Assembly: GCA_964017125.1 (NCBI GenBank)
Contig: OZ024902.1
Span: 55,099,245 to 55,163,244, forward strand
Source: Flabesymbios commensalis
Taxonomy: Eukaryota > Annelida > Polychaeta > Terebellida > Flabelligeridae
Direction: 5' to 3'
DNA length: 64,000 bases
The position numbers were made by a program, and so were the translations under genes. Positions 55,101 to 63,526 of this stretch are shown one piece after another; positions within the stretch are counted from its first letter, which is position 1; each line of letters opens with the position of its first letter. The notes under the pieces were generated by a model. That model was not told the origin of the DNA. It saw only the letters and a list, made by a program, of their open reading frames with translations, and did not search any database.

Positions 55101-55657
55101 ACACTTGAAGTAAAGCCCTTTTTCTTCGTAGTTGTTTAATTTGATGTTTATTTTTAAAATTTTCTTACACGTTTATATGGAACAGTTCTTGGGATCAATT
55201 ATTTATTTCACACAGGCTCCGCAAGTAATTATTTATCTTAAAAATATTCCAACCTACCCCCTCCCCCCCCCCCGGATATTGAATGGTGCCCCACTTAGAG
55301 GCTCCCATCGAAAAACACACCAGCAATCTCGCGACGCTGACCCACTTTTCAATATAGGCCTCTAATTATTTTATTATCGTCTCAACTCTTTTGCTTAAAG
55401 TCTTATCATCTGCATTTTCCGCATTGTTTCGAGGTGATTTGTGGGTCGTCACCCCCTCGTGGGGTCGTGAGGATCGAGGGTGTCTAAAAACAAACAATAA
55501 AAAAGATCTACGTACCTCCAAAGGTTCCAATGCCTTCCTCCAAATATTTGTCAACACTTTTTTGTGGAGCAATACGGCCACGATGAATCCCGTGAATATC
55601 TGAGAAAGTGAAACGCACAAAATCACACTTCTTCAACTCAATCTTTAATTTCTCCAT
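49198..55657 (-). CDS. LGSN: Lengsin-like class I glutamine synthetase homologue, two coding exons
   Basis: Exon 1 is 55516-55657 and exon 2 is 49198-50375, giving 439 residues. Exon 1 (MEKLKIELKKCDFVRFTFSD onward) ends one base into a codon at a GTACGT donor. The acceptor TATTGCATTTCACAG supplies the other two bases, giving GTFGGGIVFGPRS. A TAG lies in frame 21 bases before the ATG. Residues about 1-110 form the beta-grasp region. The catalytic domain shows GWEEEF (133-138), EYSSGQFEF (188-196), NGKHFNVSL (241-249), SPTVNCYRRL, APGLVNWAMDDRS and VENRLPSSASNPY (about 331-343). Class I synthetases make glutamine from glutamate, ammonia and ATP. Vertebrate lengsin is a lens protein thought to be inactive. 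Here HxN replaces the usual HxH in the NGxxH motif, which may affect ATP binding, so activity is uncertain. The ~440 residues match the compact family core. Confidence 0.92.
50472..50733. mobile_element. hAT-like MITE, CAGTGGCGGATCC ends
   Basis: CAGTGGCGGATCCAGG is at the left and CTGGATACGCCACCG at the right. TAGAAA flanks both sides (50466-50471 and 50734-50739). The CAGTGGCG-type terminus is hAT-like, though only 6 of the expected 8 target bases match. The interior has a G run, GAGGGAGGCCCCC and the palindrome CATATTTCGTATTTCGGCCG. It lies 97 bases inside the intron from lengsin exon 2. Confidence 0.6.
51233..52640. mobile_element. 1.4-kb foldback element with 9-bp target duplication
   Basis: The outer ends GGGTATCTCGAAAACCCCCT and the inverse of GGATATCTCGAAAACCCCCT open inverted repeats of about 75 bases rich in CGACCCTCGACC. 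GAATAGAAC flanks both sides exactly (51224-51232 and 52641-52649). The core is a large palindrome: GGTTGGCCATCACCCTCATA with an AAGTAAATAAA spacer, then CCTTCCGCGGATAATTAAAA repeats, which reverse at about 52235 and run out to the inverse spacer. Four degraded CAGCAAACACGAGA-type hairpin pieces lie in the left interior and one on the right. A 9-bp duplication fits MULE-like elements, but no transposase is present. It lies in lengsin intron 1. Confidence 0.85.
51946..52437. repeat. Head-to-head 20-bp minisatellite with CCGCGG
   Basis: About fourteen units of CCTTCCGCGGATAATTAAAA run forward (51946-52230) and about ten run inverted (52236-52437). T/C changes at the ninth-from-last base alternate between units. 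A 125-codon minus-strand frame is an artefact of the 21-base unit. Confidence 0.95.
52650..53350. other. Lengsin intron, nothing recognised
   Basis: No exon or repeat supported. Confidence 0.45.
53351..55296. mobile_element. Composite TIR pair enclosing another element
   Basis: AGGGGAGGAGCACCATTCAA and G run at the left, then CCCCCCCGGATATTGAATGG, TGCCCCACTT at the right, are inverted. The region encloses 53673-55044, so either it is one element that was entered by another or two inverted copies of a short repeat. TIR limits are approximate. Confidence 0.45.
53673..55044. mobile_element. 1.37-kb TIR element, TATATGGGTAAAACCAAA ends
   Basis: Left TATATGGGTAAAACCAAAAA, TTGTGGTAATTTT and right AAAATTACCCCAA, TTTTTGGTTTTACCCATATA match at 32 of 33 bases. 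TA/TATA borders suggest a TA target. CTACTCCGTTACC occurs in forward orientation at about 54084, 54274 (partly), 54427 and 54439, and as GGTAACGGAGTTG/TAG at about 54632, 54661 and 54829. Non-coding. A (TA)n run lies at 53831-53854. Related to the ends of 43525-49012. Confidence 0.8.
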
Positions 55658-56127
55658 TTTATTGAATCTAGTGACCTACGCGAAGCGTGTGTCCCCCAAT
55701 GGGTATATTAGGTTATGAAGAACCAGACGCGAACTGTATATATCATGTATATCAGGTGTTTGCACGCCTTGACTTGTCGCATATATAGGCCTACGTTGTC
55801 GACTGTTTTGTCTATCTGTATCTGTATTTTACCAGATAGTGTTTACCTGACAGGAACGTGTAGATCTGGATCTAGCCACCTATGCATCAGTGTTATAATT
55901 AGTCACAGGTTATAACCTGATAATGTTAGAATTCCGGAACGAGCTGTGCCCGTTCCGTTATGCAATTGAAATCAAAATGCCTCAAGTTCAAAATCTATAA
56001 TATGCCACTATATTGAACCGTTTGTACATTGTTTGTTAATCAGAGAATTAGAGACGCTTCAGAAGCCTTGCACGTACGGCATACCCCGGGAGGTCTTTAT
56101 TTACATCGCAGCCGCACAGTCAGCATG
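55658..56127. other. Upstream of lengsin
   Basis: The likely promoter side of the lengsin gene. I saw no TATA box or strong motif that I would defend. Confidence 0.35.
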
Positions 56128-56216
56128 AAACATTGACCCTACGCTGGTTTAATGTTGGACCACCGTCTGCGACGCTGGCCGAGCATAAACCAGCGCAGGG
56201 ACACCATCTGGCGTTT
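56128..56216. mobile_element. Hairpin MITE copy, partial ends
   Basis: GAAACATTGACCCTACGCTG, centre CCACCGTCTGCGACGCTGG, then CATAAACCAGCGCAGGG. The arms pair over about 25 bases. The CAGCAAAC outer ends are missing. Confidence 0.65.
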
Positions 56217-56375
56217 AATATATGGTCGGCAATCATCTGTACTGTACACATTTGACCTCCGTAATTGATATATTATGAATTCAATTATTCAGATAATATG
56301 TAGGCTTACACCAGCTCTGGGCCTATACAGTACACCTACATTACAGAGTTGTGTTACGGTAGGGCCTACACATAT

Positions 56376-56477
56376 CCCAGCAAACACGAGGAACCAGTGC
56401 TGGTTTGATGTTGGGCTAGCGTCGCAGACGATGGGCCAGCATTGGATCACTTGGGTCAATGTCTCGTGTTTGCTGGG
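56376..56477. mobile_element. Hairpin MITE copy
   Basis: CCCAGCAAACACGAGGAACC is at the left and AATGTCTCGTGTTTGCTGGG at the right, around GCTAGCGTCGCAGACGATGG. The outer 15 bases pair perfectly and the mid-arm is mismatched. Confidence 0.75.
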
Positions 56478-56589
56478 ATATAGCTGGAAGAGGCGTTTCC
56501 TCAAAGGTGGGCCGATGTCTATTATGCACTGTCCCAACCTAATCAAAGCTGGTGGAAGAATCATGTTTATTTACGGAGAAAGCTTTTGA

Positions 56590-56712
56590 AAAGCAAAAAT
56601 TTCCTTGGGGGCATCTGCTACCCCCTCCCCCCCCGACCCCCTTACATTGACATTTTCCTTTGTTGAGTTTTAATCCCCTCCCAGTCAGTGAAAAGCTAGA
56701 TCCGCCCCTGGG
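56590..56712. repeat. Dispersed scrap ending CTAGATCCGCCCCTGG
   Basis: ACCCCCTCCCC run, then CCCAGTCAGTGAAAAGCTAG and ATCCGCCCCTGG. The same ending is at 63195-63222. It resembles the end of a GTGGCGGATC-type element. Confidence 0.5.
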
Positions 56713-56859
56713 TCAAACATAAAACGTTCCGTCAAATGTTGGTCATGGTATCAAAGAACTTTTCATGTATTTCAACTTTTAAAATGTCCACTGCCGGCGA
56801 GATACGTATTTTATGCAGTCCTACTCTAATGAGCTTCCGTGCGAATGCATGCTGGCGCT

Positions 56860-56940
56860 TTGTACTTCGAGCCCGCGATCTCCGATTTTCCAAGCCGAGC
56901 TTTAACCACTGCACCAGTGAGTGACTGAGTGGTGGACTGA
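56860..56940 (-). mobile_element. tRNA-derived SINE head
   Basis: On the minus strand, GGTGCAGTGGTTAAAGCTCG (A box) and GATCGCGGGCTCGAAGT (B box). No tail is seen. Confidence 0.5.
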
Positions 56941-57042
56941 GGCCATTCTGACCTCACAGAGCGTGCGGGGTTACCTGAGGACATCTATAGAGATATGTGC
57001 GGATATAATGGACTTTGGCGTGTAATTCTTCTCTGCTGCTAA

Positions 57043-57335
57043 CCCCCCCCCCCCCCCGCCCTGGAGAAGTGGTTGAAGCCGTCTGCTTGGAAAGTCGGAG
57101 ATCGCGGATTCGAGCCCCACTCTGGCTTTCAAGTCTCAAAGACACAACATGTTTCTTCTCTGCTCACTTGTAAAGATTTAATATTGTGGGGGGGCCTCCG
57201 GGACCGAGAGGTAGCGTGATCGGCATCGGACCACCAGGGCTCGAATTTCGAATCCCGTGTCTGGAGGGCAGTGTCATCTCACCATCCTCAGGAGATTTAG
57301 CCTGCACAAAGGACAGGTGGCCTAAAACCCTATTA
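57043..57335 (+). mobile_element. Dimeric tRNA-derived SINE
   Basis: After a C run, head 1 has GAGAAGTGGTTGAAGCCG and GGATTCGAGCCCCAC. The linker TTTCAAGTCTCAAAG and GTTTCTTCTCTG follows. Head 2 has GACCGAGAGGTAGCGTGATC and GGGCTCGAATTTCGAATCCC. The tail has TTAGCCTGCACAAAGG and GTGGCCTAAAACCC. Same modular order as 36447-36760. Confidence 0.75.
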
Positions 57336-57385
57336 ATTCATTCTTACACTGCCCGCCGTGGACACTGCTACTTCGCATGTTAAGC

Positions 57386-57465
57386 TTTGGAGGTGGCCCA
57401 CCGTCTACGACGTTGGCCCAATGTCAGTAAACCTACTTTAGGCCAACGTCTCATGCTTGCTGAGA
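57386..57465. mobile_element. Hairpin MITE copy, truncated left
   Basis: GCCCACCGTCTACGACGTTG, GCCCAATGTCAG, then AACGTCTCATGCTTGCTGAG. Only the centre and right end survive. Confidence 0.5.
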
Positions 57466-57636
57466 AGGTGTTGTGTAGTCGTCGCTGGGACCATGAGCCT
57501 CATGGTTAATTACAATTCGTTAGTTGGATACGTAGGTGCTTTGCCGCCTATTACCTGATTACCGCCGTCACGTCTCATGCACAAGATAATATCGACAACA
57601 TCAACGGAATACACTGTTTGCACGATTTTGCGCATG

Positions 57637-57762
57637 AGCAGGACTCCCAACTAAATAGTTCAGTTTTAATCACTGTGTGGCGTGTTGTAATAGAAGTGTG
57701 ACAGGACTCCCAACTTAATAGTTCAGCTTTTAGTCACTGTAGTGTGTGGCGTGTTGCTATTG
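57637..57762. repeat. ~67-bp tandem duplication
   Basis: CAGGACTCCCAACTAAATAG, TTCAGTTTTAATCACTG, TGTGGCGTGTTG is followed by a second copy with small changes. Confidence 0.75.
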
Positions 57763-57949
57763 GGAAATGTGTATTAGTTGGTTCTGCCTCAGTCATGTTG
57801 AGCCGTGAAAAAACCTTCAGGTCTAGCATAGAGATGGTAGATCTCCATGGGTCTAGAAAGTTTCTCGTTTGCTTCGTGATGTGATCACCCTGAACATCAA
57901 CACCCCATGACGAAGGTGTTTTCTTTAAAATCGGTGGCATAATGCTGCT

Positions 57950-59010
57950 AAAGCATGAAATCCAAAATGGCCGTCACCAGCTTTAGCGTTTACCTAACTT
58001 TAGAACTAATTGACTTAACAACATGTGCAATAGGCCCTACCAATTTTCAATATGATTGTGTCTTGAAAAAGTCATGCTTGGGGTCAAATTACAATTTGGA
58101 AGTCTTTCCACATTAAAAAGCCAAGATGGCGTCACGCTATTATTCACTTAGCATGATAATTTTTCACCTGCTAATTTTCCGATTTATGCTTCATCGAGAT
58201 TATTATTTGATTCTATGGCTGTGTTCTATTGTATTTGTGCCTAATTACTGATGATGTAAGGCAGTTGGGATAAAAAAAACAAGATGGTCGCCAACGGCGA
58301 TGTCGTAGTTCTGAACATACGCATGTATATCCAATACCTATTTCTCAATTTTTTTAATGCAAAAAATGTTTTTTTTGTGATATCTAGATCCATGTTTAAA
58401 ACAGTTAATAGTGGTAAAATGTAGTGAACATCAGCCATTTTCGAAATATCTTTCTGTAATATTTGTTGTGGTCATTTTTGTTTGAGAGATTATCTTGAAT
58501 ATGATTATTTTTCATTTTTAGCCAAATAGGCAATACATCCGCTCATATTAACACATATTAAAGTCTATAGCATTGATGTATTATACTCCTACAATGAATA
58601 AGCTAAACCTTTTTAAAATGTTTGTTACACTGGAGGTTGCAAAATTATTTTAGCTAGTACATGTATCGTTTGGCAGGGGCGTCGGCATCAAAACTAAAGC
58701 CGGATCAATATTCAGCCTAATTTTTAATATGCTTAGTTAAAATAATTGCCTGCGACATTTCAATTAAAACAAGAAGGGAATTGTGACTTTCCAAGTAACT
58801 ATAATGTTTAGACTAAGTTTTATGAGTTTTTTGGTTGCCATTTTGAATTTTGCAGGCCCATTTGTATTTTCAGCATTTTGTTGTTATTATTATTACAGAT
58901 TGATAAAATTGCTTATGAGTTTTTTGGCAGCCACTATGAATCTTGGTGGCAATTTGAAACTTCATAAATTGGACAGACTTCGGATTTCAGACTTTAAGGA
59001 TTAGAAGTTC
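57950..59010. repeat. Diverged ATGGC-type repeat tract
   Basis: AAAATGGCCGTCACCAG, CAAGATGGCGTCACGC, CAAGATGGTCGCCAACGG and later GCCATTTTGAATTTTGCAGG recur at irregular spacing. It may be an old, scrambled relative of the 19.5 kb satellite. No gene. Confidence 0.4.
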
Positions 59011-59096
59011 CCACTGGACTTTTGTATTTTTTGATAGACATTTTGTTTGTTTGTCAAATGGGAACAGATTTAGAGGGCACAGTGGGCCTAGGCATA

Positions 59097-59200
59097 ATAC
59101 ATTGACTTGACTTGGTTTAATGCTGTATTACTGTCTGCGACGCTTCCCCAACAATAAATAAACAACATTGGGTCTACTTTTCGTGTTTGTTGGAATTACA
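59097..59200. mobile_element. Hairpin MITE copy, old
   Basis: ACATTGACTTGACTTGG, TTACTGTCTGCGACGCTTCC, ACATTGGGTC, then TTCGTGTTTGTTGG. Confidence 0.5.
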
Positions 59201-59559
59201 ACTGTTATTTAAATTTTGTGATATAGAATTTATTTAAATTTTGTAATATATCATTTAATAGGTTCTACTTGCGCAAGTAGGCTATTTTTGCTCTTGTGCA
59301 AGTAGATTGGGTCGGTGTGCTTGCTGGGTATAGGCCCGTGTCTATAGCTTATACATCATATTTTATTCTCGGTGCAATAATAAATGTATGTGTTGTTTCT
59401 TTTGCTTGTAACTTGTTAGTATTTTTATGACAAAAAATCAAGCCATGGTCTGTCCATAGATTTAGTTAATCTATGGTCTGTCCAAGCACCAGGAAAAATT
59501 AATTGGGATTTTACCAGTATACCTGGTTACGACAACCTAGGTTTTAATTATTTGTTATT

Positions 59560-60215
59560 TATTTATTTCATTTCAAAACTCATGTGATATTGAGGGGGGA
59601 ACACTAAGCCCAGCTAGTGCATGATATAGACTAGCTAGCCTATTTTTTTTTTAATTCATTTGATTTTAAAATTCATGTCATATTGATGGGGAACACTCAG
59701 CCCAGCATTAATGTCTGATATAGACCTCGCTAACTGTCTGTTATACCCCGCCTACCTTTTTAAATAAGTAACTTTGCGAGTTTTCGTGCTATCTTAATAT
59801 TATTTATATCATTGTTTTCAGTATTTAATAAGCTTATCACTTATCACTTAATGACAATAATAGCAAATACTAGATGAGCAGGCCTAAGCGATTCCGATGG
59901 TATATCGGGCTTGACAATATCTTGAAAATAGGCAAAGCTATAATTGTTGTAAGATTTACCAATTTTTGAAATTTATTTAAATCCCTTTTATTATGTAAGT
60001 TTTTTTTCAGATATCAAAATATGACAAAAATAGGATAATACTAGGTGCCTAAGCGATTCCAATGATGTATCACACAATAAAATATCTTGAAAACTAACTA
60101 AATTATGTCATATTGAGGGGGGGGGGACACTCAGCCCAAGTACGTCATAGACTGTGTTATAGGTATGTTATACATGTAGCCCAGCTAGTGTATGATATAA
60201 ACTAACTAGGTTTAA
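59560..60215. repeat. Minisatellite related to 32340-32905
   Basis: Three to four dispersed units of GGGGGGAACACTAAGCCCAG, CTAGTGCATGATATAGACTA and TTCATTTGATTTTAAAATTC. A second repeat, CCTAAGCGATTCCRATG, occurs at 59884 and 60049. Confidence 0.65.
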
Positions 60216-60612
60216 TTTTTTATTGTTATTATTTAAAAATGCGATTGTTTCACGTGGATTATTAGTGTAGCCTACCAGTCCACATGGATATCAGATGGAT
60301 AATATGTGAAGAATGCCACCTGAATTAGTTTCACTTGTTTTCCACGTGTATTTTTCATTCTGACCTCAGAGAGCGGGGTTGACCTGAGCGACATCTATGT
60401 GTGGAGAATGGTATTTTTGACATGGATCTTATTGGTGTACCTATCTACGTGTATATCTGGTGGATATCATGTGATGGGTGAGCCTAGATTTCCTTCTTAT
60501 GTGTATTCTACGTGTGTTTTTAACTTTTTAAGAGTGCTGGGAGGCCTGAGCGTATGGGTCATAATACATGTAGACCTACGAATACTAGCCTAAGTCTAGA
60601 AGAGAATTTGTA
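60216..60612. other. Intergenic, nothing coding
   Basis: A diffuse repeat of TTCACGTGGATTATTAG/GTGGATATCATGTGATG-like pieces. The 64-codon frame at 60399-60593 opens with a hydrophobic stretch but has no family match, and I do not call it. Confidence 0.35.
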
Positions 60613-60700
60613 TTAACCCTTACACTGCTATGGGCGACTATAATCGCCCAAATACACCAAGCTGTGGGCGACTCTGACTCGCCCAGTATTTTTTTGTTTT
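60613..60700. repeat. TTAACCCTTACACTGC end with hairpin
   Basis: The TTAA-type terminus is followed by TGGGCGACTATAATCGCCCA and TGGGCGACTCTGACTCGCCC, two short hairpins. No right end was found. Confidence 0.45.
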
Positions 60701-60855
60701 TAATAAACGAGCCTGACCACAACAAACGAGCCTGTATGCAATATGCAAAATAGGCCGCCGTTTTAACAAACGACAAGAGAGTAGGCCTAAGTCTATGGGA
60801 TGGGTATTATGTGTGGTGAGATGATAAAAAACGACTATAACCCGCTGTTAGATTA

Positions 60856-61200
60856 ACTTGTATCGCACGTTTTTCGCCGATTTCTCAGCCAATTCTCAAC
60901 CGATTTTTCGCAAGAAATGCTGCGACTACCGTGAAATATTCATCGGAAAATACATATAGCTGAAAAACTGTAATGCAATTCAGGGCTAAAAACAAACTTT
61001 TATTTAATCAATTTAATGGGTTTATAGAGGGACGTCATAATTAAAAATTTATTACATGCCAAATGGTCTAACTTTTCAACTACATAGGCCTAATATTTTT
61101 TAATGAAAACTTCACGGTAGTCGCCGCGTGACTCGAAAACAGTCCTTGCAAAATTTCAACAAAATTGGTTGAGAATTGACTGAAAACATGCGATACAAGT
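60856..61200. mobile_element. Complete ACTTGTATCGCA-family MITE
   Basis: ACTTGTATCGCACGTTTTTC, GCCGATTTCTCAGCCAATTC at the left and GTTGAGAATTGACTGAAAAC, ATGCGATACAAGT at the right form a ~45-bp imperfect TIR. The interior has AATGGGTTTATAGAGGGACG between mirrored GACATGT/ACATGCC blocks. Relatives are at 26390, 30280, 30771 and 39112. Confidence 0.75.
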
Positions 61201-61317
61201 CAATTTGACGGTGGGTGTAGTATATTGTGGTGGGACCTTGATACATGTGCGCCATCTGGTGATAGGTCCAACATCACTGTGCAGTATTTGATATGATTGC
61301 TCGATCTGCCCACAGCC

Positions 61318-61445
61318 CCCGTGGCTTTGTGGTCTAACGCGTGAAGCTTCTAATGTCGTCGTAGATGGTTCGAGTCTCGTTGGGTCCTACACAGAGCACT
61401 GTGCCGTCTGTTCCAACCAGACACAGACGGCACGCGTGTATCAAA
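61318..61445 (+). mobile_element. tRNA-derived SINE, different head
   Basis: GTGGCTTTGTGGTCTAACGC (A box) and GATGGTTCGAGTCTCG (B box) are spaced like a tRNA. GCCGTCTGTTCC and CAGACGGCACG pair downstream. Its head is unlike that of the dimeric SINE. Confidence 0.55.
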
Positions 61446-61461
61446 ATGCGGACAGCTCTCT

Positions 61462-61568
61462 CAGGAAACACGAAGACTTGACCCAATGTTGTTTCAATGT
61501 TGGTCCAGCGCCGTTGGCGGTGGGCCGATATTGAAACAACATTGGGTCAAATCCTCGCGTTTGCTGGG
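61462..61568. mobile_element. Hairpin MITE copy with private arms
   Basis: CAGGAAACACGAAGACTTGA is at the left and CCTCGCGTTTGCTGGG at the right, around GTCCAGCGCCGTTGGCGGTG. The arm CCCAATGTTGTTTCAATG pairs with ATTGAAACAACATTGGG. Confidence 0.8.
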
Positions 61569-61918
61569 CTCCACACAGGTCTCTGTCTACACCCACCCCT
61601 CCCCCACCATAATATTCTCGCCAGCCGATCAGGGTACTTTTAGCAAGACAGCCGGCCAATCACAAGCTTACTACAATACTTGAAATTGAGAGCGGGGCAC
61701 ATATGACATCAACCATCTGCACATTTTAACATGCGAAGTAGCAGTGTCTAGGGTGAGCAGTGTAGTTGGGTCCATGATGTTAATAATAATGTAATTTGAC
61801 TTGTGATATTTCATGTATGTTTCAGATCAGATAAGTGTCAGAGATGGAAGTGCAGGAATGGTGAATTATATAAACAATTAATTATTTATTATTCCACTTT
61901 TACATCAGTGTAAAACAA

Positions 61919-62120
61919 GTGGTTTATTCACGTGTATTATAGGTGGCATTAACACTTGGAAAACATGTGGTTTATTCACGTGTAATATAGGTGGCATTAA
62001 CAGGTAGAAAACAGGTGGTTTATTCTCATGTATTATAGGTGTCATTAACACGTGGTAAACACGTGGTTCATACACATGTATTATCGCTGGCATTAACACA
62101 TTGAAAACACGTGATATAAA
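61919..62120. repeat. 48-bp minisatellite with CACGTG
   Basis: Four units start at 61919, 61967, 62015 and 62063 (next boundary 62111). The unit is GTGGTTTATTCACGTGTATT, ATAGGTGGCATTAACACG and TGGAAAACAC. As 48 is divisible by 3, the minus strand stays open as a 16-residue repeat (NKPHVFQVLMPPI). I see no sign that it is translated. Confidence 0.88.
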
Positions 62121-63373
62121 CAAGTGAAACGTGTTTGCGCATTCGACCTGTTTTCCACTTGTATTCCACATGGCACAATCACTCATATTCCACGTGTATT
62201 CCACGTGGCTGTGCCTGCTGGGTATGCATCTGACACTGTCAAATTTAGGGCGATCCGAGCGCTGCAACTGCTGTTGAGCCGAGGGCGGGATGAGGGCGGG
62301 CCGACGGCGGCCACTATGCAACATCCGCTATCAAAGTAACGGGGGCCCGAGGTCGGCAACCGCTGTCGAACAGAGGGCGGAATGAGGGTGTTATTATGAG
62401 CAGTCATGGTAGGCTGACTCCGGGCATCCAGTTGTTGTAATACTGAAAACAAGGGATTACTCAGAAGCGATCAAGGTCAAACCGTTATAATCTGAAAATC
62501 AAGTATTTAGGTCTATATAGACCACATAACAATTAGTATGGCAAAAAATAAGAAAACAATGTAGGGCCTACCTCAACCCATAATTTAATTTTGAATAATA
62601 GCATGTTCATAGACCTGAATACAGAATACGAATGGACATTGAAAGGAGAAATTAGGTATATTTTAAAACTGGAAATTAGTGAACAAGAATAATTGAATAT
62701 ATATACAATATATTTTATTGGATAAATAGGCTACATTATTTCCGGCGTTGACGACCTCTACACGATTTCTTGTATTTAGGATTCTGTCACCCCTTAAGTT
62801 GCCCCCGTATAAAAGACATGTGTTAAAACTCGTCAGTGATTATAAAAATATATTCCTAATTATATTTGTTTAACATTAAAAGTAAGTACAAATATAGCTA
62901 ATGAAGCAACTTTTACACCAAAAGATTTGAACGAATTTGTAATACTTTAAATTAAATGCAACCTGTTAATGGATATTGAGTGATGCCCGTGGCGGATCTA
63001 AGGGGAGTAAAACCTATTATTATATTTATTGGTTTCCTATGAACTATATATAGTAACACACTGAGGGACAAACATTGTTTAAAATGCCTTAGATTGCAGG
63101 AAAAAGCATTTAATATTCAAAAATGTCCTCGGGGACGGGGCCCCCTAACCGCCTCATACTGGAATGTTCTTATGTCAAGTTTACCCCCCCTCCCCGTCAG
63201 TGAAAAGCTAGATCGCCCCTGGATATACCTAGTGAAATATATATATCTATTTCTGACACTAGGCTATACTAGCGTAAATCAGGCCAAGCGAAAGTCAAAA
63301 TAATATGTAAGTGCATGGCTTAGCATAATAAATTATACCTTAGTTGCTTAGAAATATCACGTTGGGGGGGGGG
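62121..63373. other. Intergenic, scraps only
   Basis: 62270-62400 has a GAGGGCGGGATGAGGGCGGG patch. 62992-63222 runs from GTGGCGGATCTAAGGGGAG to GAAAAGCTAGATCGCCCCTG and may be a decayed inverted-repeat element. No gene supported. Confidence 0.4.
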
Positions 63374-63526
63374 GGGCTGTTCAACAATTGGGTAACGTTT
63401 TTTTGAGATATTTTTGATCCCCCCTCTCCCCCTTTTTAACGTGTTTCAAAGTTGTGTTGACTGCGGTCCGTAACGCACCGCTTAACCCCACACCCTCTAG
63501 GCGTTACGTAATTGTTGAACGGTCCC
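63374..63526. mobile_element. 153-bp TIR element, GTTCAACAATT ends
   Basis: GGGGCTGTTCAACAATTGGG, TAACG at the left and CGTTACGTAATTGTTGAACG, GTCCC at the right are inverted. A G run precedes it. No target duplication was identified. Confidence 0.6.
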
